A DNA stretch of 64,000 nt from Pseudomonas japonica (GTDB lineage: Bacteria; Pseudomonadota; Gammaproteobacteria; Pseudomonadales; Pseudomonadaceae), in the NCBI RefSeq assembly GCF_900188455.1, contig NZ_FZOL01000003.1, positions 278,017-342,016 of the forward strand, in the 5' to 3' direction. A program made the translations under genes and the position numbers. Within the stretch, counting starts at the first letter, position 1, and every line of letters starts with the position of its first letter. Shown here piece after piece: positions 47,494 to 55,573 of the stretch. Below the pieces are notes generated by a model. The model was not told the DNA's origin and searched no databases. It saw only the letters and a program-made list of their open reading frames with translations.

Positions 47494-47635
47494 AGCGGTT
47501 CTCCCGAGCGATCGCGGTACCGATGTACCGATGGAGTCGACTCTAGTGAGCCGCCAGGGCTGGCGGAAGACGCACGGTTTGCACTTTACTGATGCACCAG
47601 ACGCCATGTCTCCCCACCCCGTCCGAGCCACGACC
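47494..47635. promoter_or_regulatory. Divergent promoter region, cupin-MFS operon versus LysR gene
   Basis: The 142 bp hold a 10-base perfect palindrome gagtcgactc (47534-47543) and a short repeat cggtaccgatgtaccgat, plausible binding sites for the LysR protein. No experimentally typical -35/-10 pair was decisive. Confidence 0.4.
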
Positions 47636-48559
47636 ATGACCACGCCCGATCTGAACCTCCTCGTCACCCTCGATGCGGTCCTCGCCGAGGGCAGCGTGGC
47701 CCGCGCCGCCAAGCGCCTGCACCTCAGCCCTTCGGCCATGAGCCGCGCGCTCGCCCGGCTGCGCGAGACCACCGGCGATCCGCTGCTGGTCCGCGCCGGT
47801 CGCGCTCTGGTGCCCACGCCGCGGGCGATCGAACTGCGCGAGCGGGTCGGCCATCTGCTGAGCGAAGCCCAGGCCGTCCTGCGCCCCGCGCAGGGGCTCG
47901 ACCTGCAACGCCTGGCCAGGACCTTCACGCTGAGGACCAGCGAGGGTTTCGTCGAGTGTTTCGGCCCCGCGCTGCTCGCGCGAATCGGCGAGCAGGCCGC
48001 CGGCGTGCGTCTGTGCTTCCTGCAGAAACCGGACAAGGACAGCAAGGCCCTGCGCGAAGGCGCGGTCGATCTGGAAACCGGTGTGGTGGAAGCGTCGACA
48101 GCCCCCGAGCTGTATACCCAGGCGCTGTTCCGCGACCACTACGTCGGTGTGGTGCGCGCGGGACATCCCCTGGCCAAGGGCAGGATGACAGCGGCGCGCT
48201 ATGCCGGGGGCCGGCATATCCTGGTCTCGCGCACGGGGGAACAGCGCGGAACCATCGACGACGCGCTACTGCCGCTGGGGCTGACGCGCGAGGTGGTCAC
48301 CAGCGTTGCCGGCTTCTCGACCGCGGTGGGCCTGGCCCGGGTCTCCGACCTGATCGCCAGCGTGCCCGAGCGGCATACGCGGAACCTGCGCCAGGGCATG
48401 CACAGTTTCGCCCTGCCGGTGCCCACGCCGGGCTTTACCGTGTCGCTGCTGTGGCACCCGCGGTTCGCCGCCGACCCGGCCCATCGCTGGCTGCGCAACT
48501 TGCTGCGGGAGGTCTGCGCCGACGAGGCTACGGACCCGGCTGCAGATCCAGTTCGATGA
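47636..48559 (+). CDS. LysR-family transcriptional regulator
   Basis: A 307-residue LysR protein. The HTH is in residues about 4-62 (VARAAKRLHLSPSAMSRALARL, conserved SPSAMSRAL), and the effector domain follows. It resembles the NodD/PcpR-like branch with a DLNLL start. ATG 47636 is chosen by family alignment. Divergent to the cupin-MFS pair, likely its target. Its 3' end overlaps the convergent EEP gene by 32 bp. Confidence 0.85.
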   Translation: MTTPDLNLLVTLDAVLAEGSVARAAKRLHLSPSAMSRALARLRETTGDPLLVRAGRALVPTPRAIELRERVGHLLSEAQAVLRPAQGLDLQRLARTFTLRTSEGFVECFGPALLARIGEQAAGVRLCFLQKPDKDSKALREGAVDLETGVVEASTAPELYTQALFRDHYVGVVRAGHPLAKGRMTAARYAGGRHILVSRTGEQRGTIDDALLPLGLTREVVTSVAGFSTAVGLARVSDLIASVPERHTRNLRQGMHSFALPVPTPGFTVSLLWHPRFAADPAHRWLRNLLREVCADEATDPAADPVR

Positions 48560-51545
48560 TCTGCGGCAGGTGGTCGCTGACCACCGCGCGGTAGGCGACT
48601 GCCTTGCGCACATCGGGCTCCAGCTCGAAGTTGCGCAGCAGGGTCTGTATGGCCGCCAGCGCGGTGTCCGAATCACTCAACGAGGAATGGCTCAGGTTGC
48701 AGCCGGCCGCCTCGTGGCGTGCGTTGTCGAACAGGGTGACCCAGTGGTCCAGCGGGTCGGCGTTCATGTGCGTGCGGTACTCGACGAGTTCATCGTTGAC
48801 GAAGCGCTCGACGAACCAGGCTTCGCGCGCCTGGATGTGCTGGGGCAGGTCCGTCTCGCCCAGCGTGACCAGCGCGTCGAGCGCGACCAGCAGGTTGGCC
48901 GAGGGGGTGCGGTTGGCATAGCGTCCGTTCGGGTCGTAATCGTATTGGGCTATGTCGTACAGGTGCTTCCTCCACGGTTTCATCTGCTCGATGCGTCCCT
49001 TCAGCCGCCGCACGCAGGCGATATAGACGCGCGCCACTTCAAGGCCGACCGCGGCATACACGGTCATTTCCTGCTGCTGCGCGACGACGGGCTCATCGTC
49101 GTCGCTGTCGACCTCGTCCTTCATCACGTTGCTCTGCGCATCGTCGAGGTCGACCTCGACGCTGGGCGCGACCACCAGGCCCTGGATCTTCTCCTGCAGC
49201 GCCTGCGGCGTGACCACCCCGTGGAGGCTGATCACGCCACTGCGCACCACGGCCCGGCGCTGAGCGAAGTCGAACGGCTGGTACACCCCGTCGTAAGGCT
49301 GACTGCCCGGCGCCGCCAGGGACGCCAGGGAGTGGAACGACTTGAGGGTGGTCAACGGATGACCGCTGCCGAGCACGCCGTTGCGGGTGTGGCGCAGGTA
49401 ACCGGCGCTCTGCATGTTGTCCAGCAACTGCTGGCGTACGCGCTGCTTGCGCAGGGTCGCGTCCACGTCGTCCGCCGAAGGCTCCAGGTACTCCTCGGGA
49501 ATGTTGAAGTCGCCGATGATCAGCGGCATGCCGTACAGGCTATGGCCCGGCAACAGGGCGTGGGCCATCTGGGCGAGGGTGTCGGTACGTGCGTTGACTT
49601 CGGCTTCCTCCACCGTCAGGCGTTTCTTGTCCCCTTTGCCCGCCTTGCTGCTGCGCTGCTTCCTGGTCAGGCCGGTGTAATGATCGGCGATGGCCTCGGT
49701 GCCGCTGTAGCGGGTATGGAACAGCGCCAGGGGCACGTTCAGGGTTTCGCTGACCGGCACGGTGATCTGCAACGCCGAGCGCCAGTTGAGCAGCCCGTCC
49801 TCGGCCTGGATGGAGAATTCGCTGCTGCCCAGCGAGCCGCGGACGATGTCGTAGTTGGCGGCCTGGTTATCGCCGCGGTCGCGATAGCCATGCTCCATCA
49901 CGCCGATGTCGAACAGGCGTTGCAGCGCATCCGCGCACGGTGGTCGATAGACCATGCCGTAGGTCTCGATATGCCGCTTGATCAGCCCCACGCGTTGCAG
50001 GGCATCGAGCACCACATCGTTGTCGACCTCGCCGTCCAGGGGGCCGATATCGGGATCGGGGGTGACGAAATCGAGGGCAGACGACACCGCCGCCAGGTAG
50101 ACCGCCAGCACGATGCGGTCGCCTTCGGCCTGGTCGGACTGGAACACCAGCCCGGTGGACCCCGACGGTATGCCGTTCCACAGCGACTGGGAGAAGAACA
50201 GCATCAGCAGTTCCAGGGCCTGCGCGTAGGCCAGCAGCGGGGTTCGCTGAAAGGCGTTGGGCAGGTGCTCGTCGGCGGTGTCCATCAGCACGCGCAGATC
50301 CTGGATGCCGAAGCAGAGGTCTTCGTACAGGTTGAGGAAGGCCTGCGACGACGGATCGATCTGCCCCGCGCACCACTGTCCGGCCAGCGCGCTCAGGTCC
50401 GAGCCGAGACCATAGAGCAGGTCTGGCAGATCGCTTCTGGTGCCCATGAGGAACGGGATGGTGCCTATCTGGGCGTTGATCCAGGCGAACATCCGCGGAT
50501 GGGGACAGGCGCGTTGCGAAGTGGTGCTGGTGACGAGTTCTTCGGCCGTCCACTCGGGCAATGTGGCGACGGCGGCCGAGCTGCACTGGCGCAGCAGGCT
50601 CCAGCCGTTGACCATCTGTTCGCTGGTCAACGGCCGCTGGCTGTCACGCGCCGAGACCCGATAGACCTCGAACAGCGTGCGCAGCGCCAGCACCTTGGCC
50701 GGGGTGCGCTTGTTCAGGTTGTGGTTGGCATAGACGTTGGCCACGCGGGGCAGGGCGCCGGTGGGCGGACTGACCAGCGGGTGCATGCCGTAGGCGGGCG
50801 CGCCGCAGTTGGCTTCGTAGCGTCTGGCGATGGCGCTCATCGCCGGACCGACGTCGTAGCCGGTTTCCATGACCAGCAACAGGTCGACATCGAAGGCGCG
50901 CATGGCCTCGGTGACGAGGGCGACGCGGGCCTGGTTCCTCAGCGAGTCGATCGGTGCGCTGCCGCGCGGGCGGCGATCGCGGGTGAAGTTCTCGAGGTTC
51001 CAGGCGAGCATGCGGAAGTAGCGCGGCTGGCTGCTCAGGGTGTTGCTGGCGCCGTTGGGAATCACGCTGAATACCGGCTGGCCGCTGTTGTCCGGCTGGC
51101 GGCTCGGTGGGTAGCCGTGCTGCGTCGTCAGTTGCTCGGCGTCGGCCAGGCGCTGCTGCCCCTGGGGTATGCCGAGGCGCTGGAGGTACTGCTGGTAGGC
51201 CGGCAGCGCGTCGAGCAGGGCCTGGGCCATCTGCCGCTGTCCGGTCAGGGTCAGCCCGCTGTCGTTGATCGGCTGCAGAAACTCGCCGGGCAACGCGCCG
51301 CGCAGGTTGGTGACGTCCTGCGGCTCCAGCAGCGCGGGCGGGTCCGCGAACAATTGGTGTTTGTAGCCATCCGCGTCCCACTCCAGTTGTTGCAGATCGT
51401 TGGCCCAGCGCTTGCCCAGCTCGGCCCGCTGGTACTGCAAGGTGTTGGTGCGGGCCTGACAGGCCTGCTGCATCTGCGCCTGGTCGAACGCGGGGCAGTC
51501 CGTGGCGTCGATATCCGCCGCGCGCAGGTTGAAAATGCTCGGCAT
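48528..51545 (-). CDS. Large protein with endonuclease/exonuclease/phosphatase (DNase I-fold) domain
   Basis: A 1005-residue protein. The EEP (DNase I-like) motifs are spread over it: RMLAWNLENF (Asn), LLLVMETG (metal Glu), IIGDFNIPEEYL (GDFN) and, at the end, VSDHLPQIIEL (SDH). A long insertion of several hundred residues splits the fold. The N-terminal about 180 residues are Gln-rich and helical. No signal peptide. The ATG overlaps the stop of a LysM protein gene (ATGA). It could be a secreted nuclease effector, since such four-gene groups accompany type VI secretion loci, but no vgrG is in the window. Confidence 0.75.
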   Translation of the reverse strand: MPSIFNLRAADIDATDCPAFDQAQMQQACQARTNTLQYQRAELGKRWANDLQQLEWDADGYKHQLFADPPALLEPQDVTNLRGALPGEFLQPINDSGLTLTGQRQMAQALLDALPAYQQYLQRLGIPQGQQRLADAEQLTTQHGYPPSRQPDNSGQPVFSVIPNGASNTLSSQPRYFRMLAWNLENFTRDRRPRGSAPIDSLRNQARVALVTEAMRAFDVDLLLVMETGYDVGPAMSAIARRYEANCGAPAYGMHPLVSPPTGALPRVANVYANHNLNKRTPAKVLALRTLFEVYRVSARDSQRPLTSEQMVNGWSLLRQCSSAAVATLPEWTAEELVTSTTSQRACPHPRMFAWINAQIGTIPFLMGTRSDLPDLLYGLGSDLSALAGQWCAGQIDPSSQAFLNLYEDLCFGIQDLRVLMDTADEHLPNAFQRTPLLAYAQALELLMLFFSQSLWNGIPSGSTGLVFQSDQAEGDRIVLAVYLAAVSSALDFVTPDPDIGPLDGEVDNDVVLDALQRVGLIKRHIETYGMVYRPPCADALQRLFDIGVMEHGYRDRGDNQAANYDIVRGSLGSSEFSIQAEDGLLNWRSALQITVPVSETLNVPLALFHTRYSGTEAIADHYTGLTRKQRSSKAGKGDKKRLTVEEAEVNARTDTLAQMAHALLPGHSLYGMPLIIGDFNIPEEYLEPSADDVDATLRKQRVRQQLLDNMQSAGYLRHTRNGVLGSGHPLTTLKSFHSLASLAAPGSQPYDGVYQPFDFAQRRAVVRSGVISLHGVVTPQALQEKIQGLVVAPSVEVDLDDAQSNVMKDEVDSDDDEPVVAQQQEMTVYAAVGLEVARVYIACVRRLKGRIEQMKPWRKHLYDIAQYDYDPNGRYANRTPSANLLVALDALVTLGETDLPQHIQAREAWFVERFVNDELVEYRTHMNADPLDHWVTLFDNARHEAAGCNLSHSSLSDSDTALAAIQTLLRNFELEPDVRKAVAYRAVVSDHLPQIIELDLQPGP

Positions 51546-52231
51546 CAGGGCGTGTCCGGGGTGGGTGCGTGAGGGGCGGTGGCCTTCTGGTAGACCCCCG
51601 CTTCGTCGTGACTGCGCGCCAGGGCCGCGCGGGTATCGGCGTCGTCCTCGCCGCTCACGGGCAGGCCAGTGTTGGCCTGGAACAGGCGCAGCGCGGCACG
51701 CAGGAACAGGCCGTCCGGATCCTCGGCGGCGTCCCGTGGCCGGTAGCCCAGGTTGCTCAGGCGTTTGCGCAGGCCATCGGCGAGATCCGCCGGGTCCATG
51801 TGACCGAAGTCGAGGATCGCATCCACCAGCCCGTCACCGACCCGCAGCCGGCCACGCCGGGTGGCGTTGGGGATGTAGCGCTCGATACACCCGTCGGCGC
51901 TGGTCTGGCCTTCGAGGGTGAGCTCCTCGAGTTCGAGTCGATAGGGCAGGTTCGCCCGTGGCGAGCGGCCGTCGAGCAACTGAATGCTGAACAGCATCGG
52001 CACGGCGCGCCGGCGAAACACGTGACGCTGTCCGGTCGCACAACTGGCGTGGGACTCACGCTTGTCGGGGATATACAGCACATCCCCTGGCGCGAGCACG
52101 TTCATCGACGCGCGCAAGGCCTTGAGCTCGGCATTTTCCGGATGGTCCCAGAGGGTTTCCGGGAAGAATCCGTGTTCCGCCGCCAGCCTGGCGACGCTGT
52201 CGCCCTGGACGATTTCGTGGCGCAGGGCCAT
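51545..52231 (-). CDS. LysM and peptidoglycan-binding-domain protein
   Basis: A 228-residue protein. An N-terminal LysM (HEIVQGDSVARLAAEHGF ... LAPGDVLYIPD) is followed by a middle beta domain (about 80-145) and a C-terminal peptidoglycan-binding_1-type helical domain (GLFLRAALRLFQANTGLPVSG). No export signal. It is directly coupled to the EEP gene downstream. LysM proteins of this form are common as adaptors in type VI effector clusters; that role is inferred. Confidence 0.75.
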   Translation of the reverse strand: MALRHEIVQGDSVARLAAEHGFFPETLWDHPENAELKALRASMNVLAPGDVLYIPDKRESHASCATGQRHVFRRRAVPMLFSIQLLDGRSPRANLPYRLELEELTLEGQTSADGCIERYIPNATRRGRLRVGDGLVDAILDFGHMDPADLADGLRKRLSNLGYRPRDAAEDPDGLFLRAALRLFQANTGLPVSGEDDADTRAALARSHDEAGVYQKATAPHAPTPDTP

Positions 52232-52251
52232 TCAGGCAGCTCCCATCGGGT

Positions 52252-52548
52252 TCATGACGATGCCTTGGCCGCGCGGGTTTCCAGCTTTTCCCAGGCGTCC
52301 TTGTCGAGATTGGGGAAGCGCACTTCGCAGGGCTGCGCGGACGCCAGGTTGTCGAAGCGGGCGAAGCCCTGGTCATCGAGAAAGCCCGGCACGCACTGAC
52401 CGTCCGGCAGGCGCAGTTCGTAGGCTTCCCAGGGGATGGGCGAGTCGTCCTCGCCGATCAGCTCGATCTCGACCCAGTACACCGGCACGGGCGACGCCAG
52501 CGGGCAAGGCTGGACAGTCGCACCGGGAGGCTGATCACTGAACGGCAC
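52252..52548 (-). CDS. Small protein of the LysM-EEP module
   Basis: A 98-residue acidic protein, starting at GTG 52548 with a strong GGGAGGG site. The core VYWVEIELIGEDDSPIPWE... LPDGQCVPGFLDDQGFARF looks like a small beta-sandwich (transthyretin/carboxypeptidase-regulatory-like) of the sort attached to VgrG or PAAR loci. Function unknown. It overlaps the next upstream gene by 14 nt. Confidence 0.6.
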   Translation of the reverse strand: MPFSDQPPGATVQPCPLASPVPVYWVEIELIGEDDSPIPWEAYELRLPDGQCVPGFLDDQGFARFDNLASAQPCEVRFPNLDKDAWEKLETRAAKASS

Positions 52549-52903
52549 CGCCAGCCCTCCCGGAGGTTTCGCGGAGCGACGCGGCCCAGGCGGCGTAGCG
52601 TTCGAGCTTGCGTTGCGGCGCCAGGCCGTGGCTCATCAGAATGGCCAGCGCCGGGACCGGCAAGCGCTCGTCCGGGAACGGATCGAAGGCGGCCAGGGAA
52701 ATCTCGCCGAAACGGGCGATGTCGGCTTCGCTGTGCAGCCCGAACGCCGGGGCATCGCGCAGGATCCGGGTGCTGACGGCACTGACTTCGGTCGCGCTCA
52801 AGCGTGGCGCGAGCGTGCTCAGGAGTGTTTGCAGGCGTTCCTCGAAACGCGCCATGCGCGCTTGCGACAAGACGTCGAGTTGTGCCTGGCGGATCGTCAA
52901 CAT
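52535..52903 (-). CDS. Small helical protein of the LysM-EEP module
   Basis: A 122-residue protein starting MLTIRQAQLDVL. It is mostly helical, with HSEADIARFGEISLAAFDPFP and LAILMSHGLAPQRKLERYAA in the second half. Proteins of this look are often the first or second gene after vgrG or PAAR genes; I recognise the pattern but not a named family. Overlap with the following GTG gene shows co-translation. In-frame codons reach 53023, but the ATG at 52903 fits family starts. Confidence 0.6.
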   Translation of the reverse strand: MLTIRQAQLDVLSQARMARFEERLQTLLSTLAPRLSATEVSAVSTRILRDAPAFGLHSEADIARFGEISLAAFDPFPDERLPVPALAILMSHGLAPQRKLERYAAWAASLRETSGRAGGAVQ

Positions 52904-53055
52904 GGCTGGACGCTTCAGTGAGTGGGAACGGAACGGGGAATGGAGCGGGGTACTGAATAGCACATCGCCAGCCCAGTCGTCTAACCCGGGGCGCCTGTTG
53001 CCGGAAATCCGGGTAGAGTGCACGCCTTGTGTTCAATCAAAGCGTTATGTGAAGC

Positions 53056-53676
53056 ATGAATCGACCGCTGTTCGTGTCACTGGACGGGCCCAAGGGCACC
53101 GGCAAGACCACCTTGCTGGAGGCCGTCACCCAGGTGCTGCGCGCCGACGGCAAAAAGGTGATCCGCCTGTGCGAGAAGAAGAGCGATCCCTCTCGGGCGC
53201 AAACCATGGCCCTGGTCAACCATCTGGTGAGAAATCCCAGTCGCGAGCTGGAGCTGGGCGTCTGCGAGCGCCTGGCCGACAGCCGCACCTGGATTTCCCG
53301 GCATGTGCTGCCCAGGCAGCCCGCCGACAGCATCATCCTGATCGATCGCTGGTACCCCTCGGATGCCGCGTTTCGGCGGATGGTGCCGTTCAACGAGATT
53401 CTGCGCCTGAACCTGGAGCGCGAGGTACGGGTGCCGGACCTGCATGTCGGCGTGGTGACCGATCCGGAGATTTCATGGGCGAGGGCGGCGGCACGTTCGC
53501 GCGGGCTGAGCAGTACCGTGATGCACCGCCTGGAAGAACAGGTGGCGAGCACCCTGGCGTTCGAGCGGGCGGCGGCGGAGCAGGGCTGGCTGCTCTGCCG
53601 CAACGAAGGGACGCTCGAAGCGGCGACGATGCAGGTGGCTTGCGCGATTCATGACGTGCTGCGACTCGCGGGTTGA
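53056..53676 (+). CDS. Thymidylate kinase-like P-loop protein
   Basis: A 206-residue P-loop NTPase. Walker A is LDGPKGTGKTTLLEA (residues 10-23) and the DRWYPSDAAFRR segment is equivalent to the DR-x-x-x-S motif of dTMP kinases; an Arg-rich lid region (ARAAARSRG) follows. The housekeeping Tmk is normally elsewhere, so this may act on another nucleotide or metabolite. Monocistronic; convergent with the methyltransferase gene. Confidence 0.72.
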   Translation: MNRPLFVSLDGPKGTGKTTLLEAVTQVLRADGKKVIRLCEKKSDPSRAQTMALVNHLVRNPSRELELGVCERLADSRTWISRHVLPRQPADSIILIDRWYPSDAAFRRMVPFNEILRLNLEREVRVPDLHVGVVTDPEISWARAAARSRGLSSTVMHRLEEQVASTLAFERAAAEQGWLLCRNEGTLEAATMQVACAIHDVLRLAG

Positions 53677-53695
53677 GCGAGTCGGCGCTTATCGT

Positions 53696-54364
53696 TTACA
53701 GACGCTGCAGAACGTAACTGCTCTCGAAGCCATGCACGCCACCCAGGATGTTGAAGCCCTTGAAGAAGCCCGCGGCCCTGAGCAGATCGACCGCCGGCCC
53801 CACTTCGGGCGAGTGCAGGAAATCGCGGTAGTCGTCGAACACGATGAAGCCGCCCGGCACCACGCTCGGCGAATAGAGCAGGAAGTCCAGCAACACGTTG
53901 CGGCTGAAGTGACCACCGTCGATGTGCAGCAGCGCGACCTTGGGCGCGAGGCTGTAGAAACGCTCGGCCATCAGTTCCGAGAAACCGCGGATGATCACTG
54001 CGTTGGGCAGCAACTGTTCCTGGTAGTGACTGAACTCCTCGAACTGCTTTTCCAGGGCGAACGGGTCGATGCCAATGACGCGACGCTCGTGGTTGCACAC
54101 CTCGTTCATCAGCATCAGCGACTTGCCTTTCCACACGCCGATTTCCACCACGTCTCCAGGCAGATCGGCAATCAGCAGGGACAGGTAACCGAGCAGGCGC
54201 ACATCGTCGTGGAATGACAACTCGCGACGCTGCATGGCCAGCTCCGCTGGCAAGCTGGCCTGGGCCTGCTCGAAATACGTGCCGATCATGCTCCAGACCT
54301 GGTTGACGCTGTTGGTCAGTTCCGGAGCGCTGGTGAAGTCATTGAGCTCTTTGATCGTGATCAT
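53696..54364 (-). CDS. Class I SAM-dependent methyltransferase (TylF/CmcI-like)
   Basis: A 222-residue protein with the Rossmann motif I VVEIGVWKGKSLMLM, acidic post-I residue in VIGIDPF, and metal-type Asp residues in LLHIDGGHF and FIVFDDYRDF. These match the macrocin-O-methyltransferase/cephalosporin hydroxylase group, acting on sugars or small natural products. No biosynthetic genes are adjacent. Start ATG 54364. Confidence 0.75.
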   Translation of the reverse strand: MITIKELNDFTSAPELTNSVNQVWSMIGTYFEQAQASLPAELAMQRRELSFHDDVRLLGYLSLLIADLPGDVVEIGVWKGKSLMLMNEVCNHERRVIGIDPFALEKQFEEFSHYQEQLLPNAVIIRGFSELMAERFYSLAPKVALLHIDGGHFSRNVLLDFLLYSPSVVPGGFIVFDDYRDFLHSPEVGPAVDLLRAAGFFKGFNILGGVHGFESSYVLQRL

Positions 54365-54480
54365 GTTTTCTCTAATTCGGGTGTCGGAAAAAGTAAATCG
54401 AATCCCGGTCCCAGGGTTGATCCGTATCAGGATCGATCGAGGGCGACGCGCATGACGACAGCGAAAGGGGGGAGAGGTGT

Positions 54481-55023
54481 TTACAAGAGCAATGATATCC
54501 CCGTTAAGAGCAGCCCTGCTATCAGCAAGCCTGTTGTCAAGCGGGCGCTGACCCTGAGAGCTGGTTGGTGCTCAACGGTCTTGCCAAGTGCAAAGTATAG
54601 TTTGTCAAGAATATTCTTTTCATCAAGATCGTCGAGTTCAAATATCGAATCGATGACAGCGCCGGCATTGGGAAATGGATCATGCAAACGTGGAGCGGCA
54701 TCAAATGCGCTCCGCTGTAGTGCGCGGGCAGAAAGTAGCGCTGATATTACAAGTGTGATCAAGGCAAAGATGGCGGTCACCGCGGCCGTTGTCGTTATCA
54801 TGTTGATACCGGCATTGGAGCTGAAGCGAAGCATTGCGCCGTAGAGGGTAACCACGCCTGCGAGTGTGCCCAGCGACAATGTGAACATCAAGCGAAGGTG
54901 TGCGGTCACCAAGTCTCTAGAGGCTGAAACTTGCTCCAAATATACTTTGACTGTTATTTCAATTGTGAGACGGCGCGCTTCGAATGCAAGCCTGCGCTCA
55001 TCATTGGAGGTTGTGGCCGACAT
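54481..55023 (-). CDS. Integral membrane protein of unknown function
   Basis: A 180-residue protein with a charged N-terminal helix (about 1-42), two membrane helices in a hairpin (about 45-65 and 77-98), a cytoplasmic helical stretch with DELDDLDEKNIL-like acidic residues, and a final helix (about 160-180). The layout loosely resembles two-helix membrane effectors found with nucleotide-signalling defence genes, but no partner is present. Lower GC than the left flank; it sits against the mobile element. ATG 55023 is preferred to GTG 55035. Confidence 0.5.
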   Translation of the reverse strand: MSATTSNDERRLAFEARRLTIEITVKVYLEQVSASRDLVTAHLRLMFTLSLGTLAGVVTLYGAMLRFSSNAGINMITTTAAVTAIFALITLVISALLSARALQRSAFDAAPRLHDPFPNAGAVIDSIFELDDLDEKNILDKLYFALGKTVEHQPALRVSARLTTGLLIAGLLLTGISLLL

Positions 55024-55035
55024 TTGCACTCCCAC

Positions 55036-55405
55036 TTAGTCTTGTTGAAGATTCCGCTTTCAAAAAAAGCGACTCGTAGTAAGAGTTTGCAGGAACGGCG
55101 TCGCGAAATCGAGATTAATGAACGACAGCAAGGCGCGTGGTCCATTGAGAGAGTGGATGCCAGAAGCGGATTTGTTGAATCTGTGTCAGCGTTTCCAAAT
55201 TAAAGGACACACCTTAACTCTCTGAAAGCAAGAAGCTTCCTAGGTCTAAAGTTTTCTTACGCTGGATTTTCAGCAGAAAAATCCAGCGTAAGAAAATTTC
55301 CAATATAATAAAATTATTCATATAAATCAGAAAGATAACATAAATTTATTTTGAAAATATTGATTTTCGCCAAAGTACAGCTATACCTACGATTTCCATG
55401 TGATC
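55036..55405. other. AT-rich gene-free stretch containing the likely left end of the mobile element
   Basis: No convincing gene is found in these 370 bases. GC drops sharply after about 55200. A 19-bp perfect hairpin (55252-55296) and several gattttc/gaaaatc repeats occur, which could be transposase-binding sites or terminators. I could not fix the exact transposon end or a target-site duplication. Confidence 0.4.
55252..55296. terminator. Perfect 19-bp hairpin, possible bidirectional terminator or end structure
   Basis: Arms 55252-55270 and 55278-55296 (ttttcttacgctggatttt and complement) enclose a 7-base loop. U-runs on both sides would allow termination in either direction. It may insulate the element's genes from outside transcription. 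Confidence 0.6.
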
Positions 55406-55573
55406 ATGGGAACGGTCATGAAATCTGGAGAGCCTTCAACCCTCGATCTACTGGCCATCACAGGTCATTTCATCCGGGAGTACGTCATCCCCGACAGGGT
55501 TGAACATCTTACATCCTGCACCCAGATCAACCTTTGGACGCCCCATCAGCCACGCGGGAGCGCTTTCAAATGA
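55406..55573 (+). CDS. 55-codon ORF overlapping the transposase start
   Basis: The ORF starts at ATG 55406 (an internal ATG is at 55418) and stops at TGA 55571-55573, sharing ATGA with the transposase gene. It includes LDLLAITGHFIREYVIPDRVE-type helical residues. No family is recognised; a remnant of a TnsA-like end or a coupling leader are possible. Low GC and position suggest it is part of the transposition operon. Confidence 0.35.
   Translation: MGTVMKSGEPSTLDLLAITGHFIREYVIPDRVEHLTSCTQINLWTPHQPRGSAFK

Noticed and set aside
48570..51572. A 1000-codon open frame on the plus strand, antisense to the EEP gene
   Set aside because: It mirrors the EEP gene over its whole length with Arg/His/Gly-rich composition typical of high-GC antisense frames; the EEP frame has real catalytic motifs.
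54931..55203. A 90-codon plus-strand ORF at the transposon border
   Set aside because: Overlaps the membrane-protein gene antisense and has no ribosome site or recognisable domain; could be the tail of a disrupted gene but this cannot be shown.
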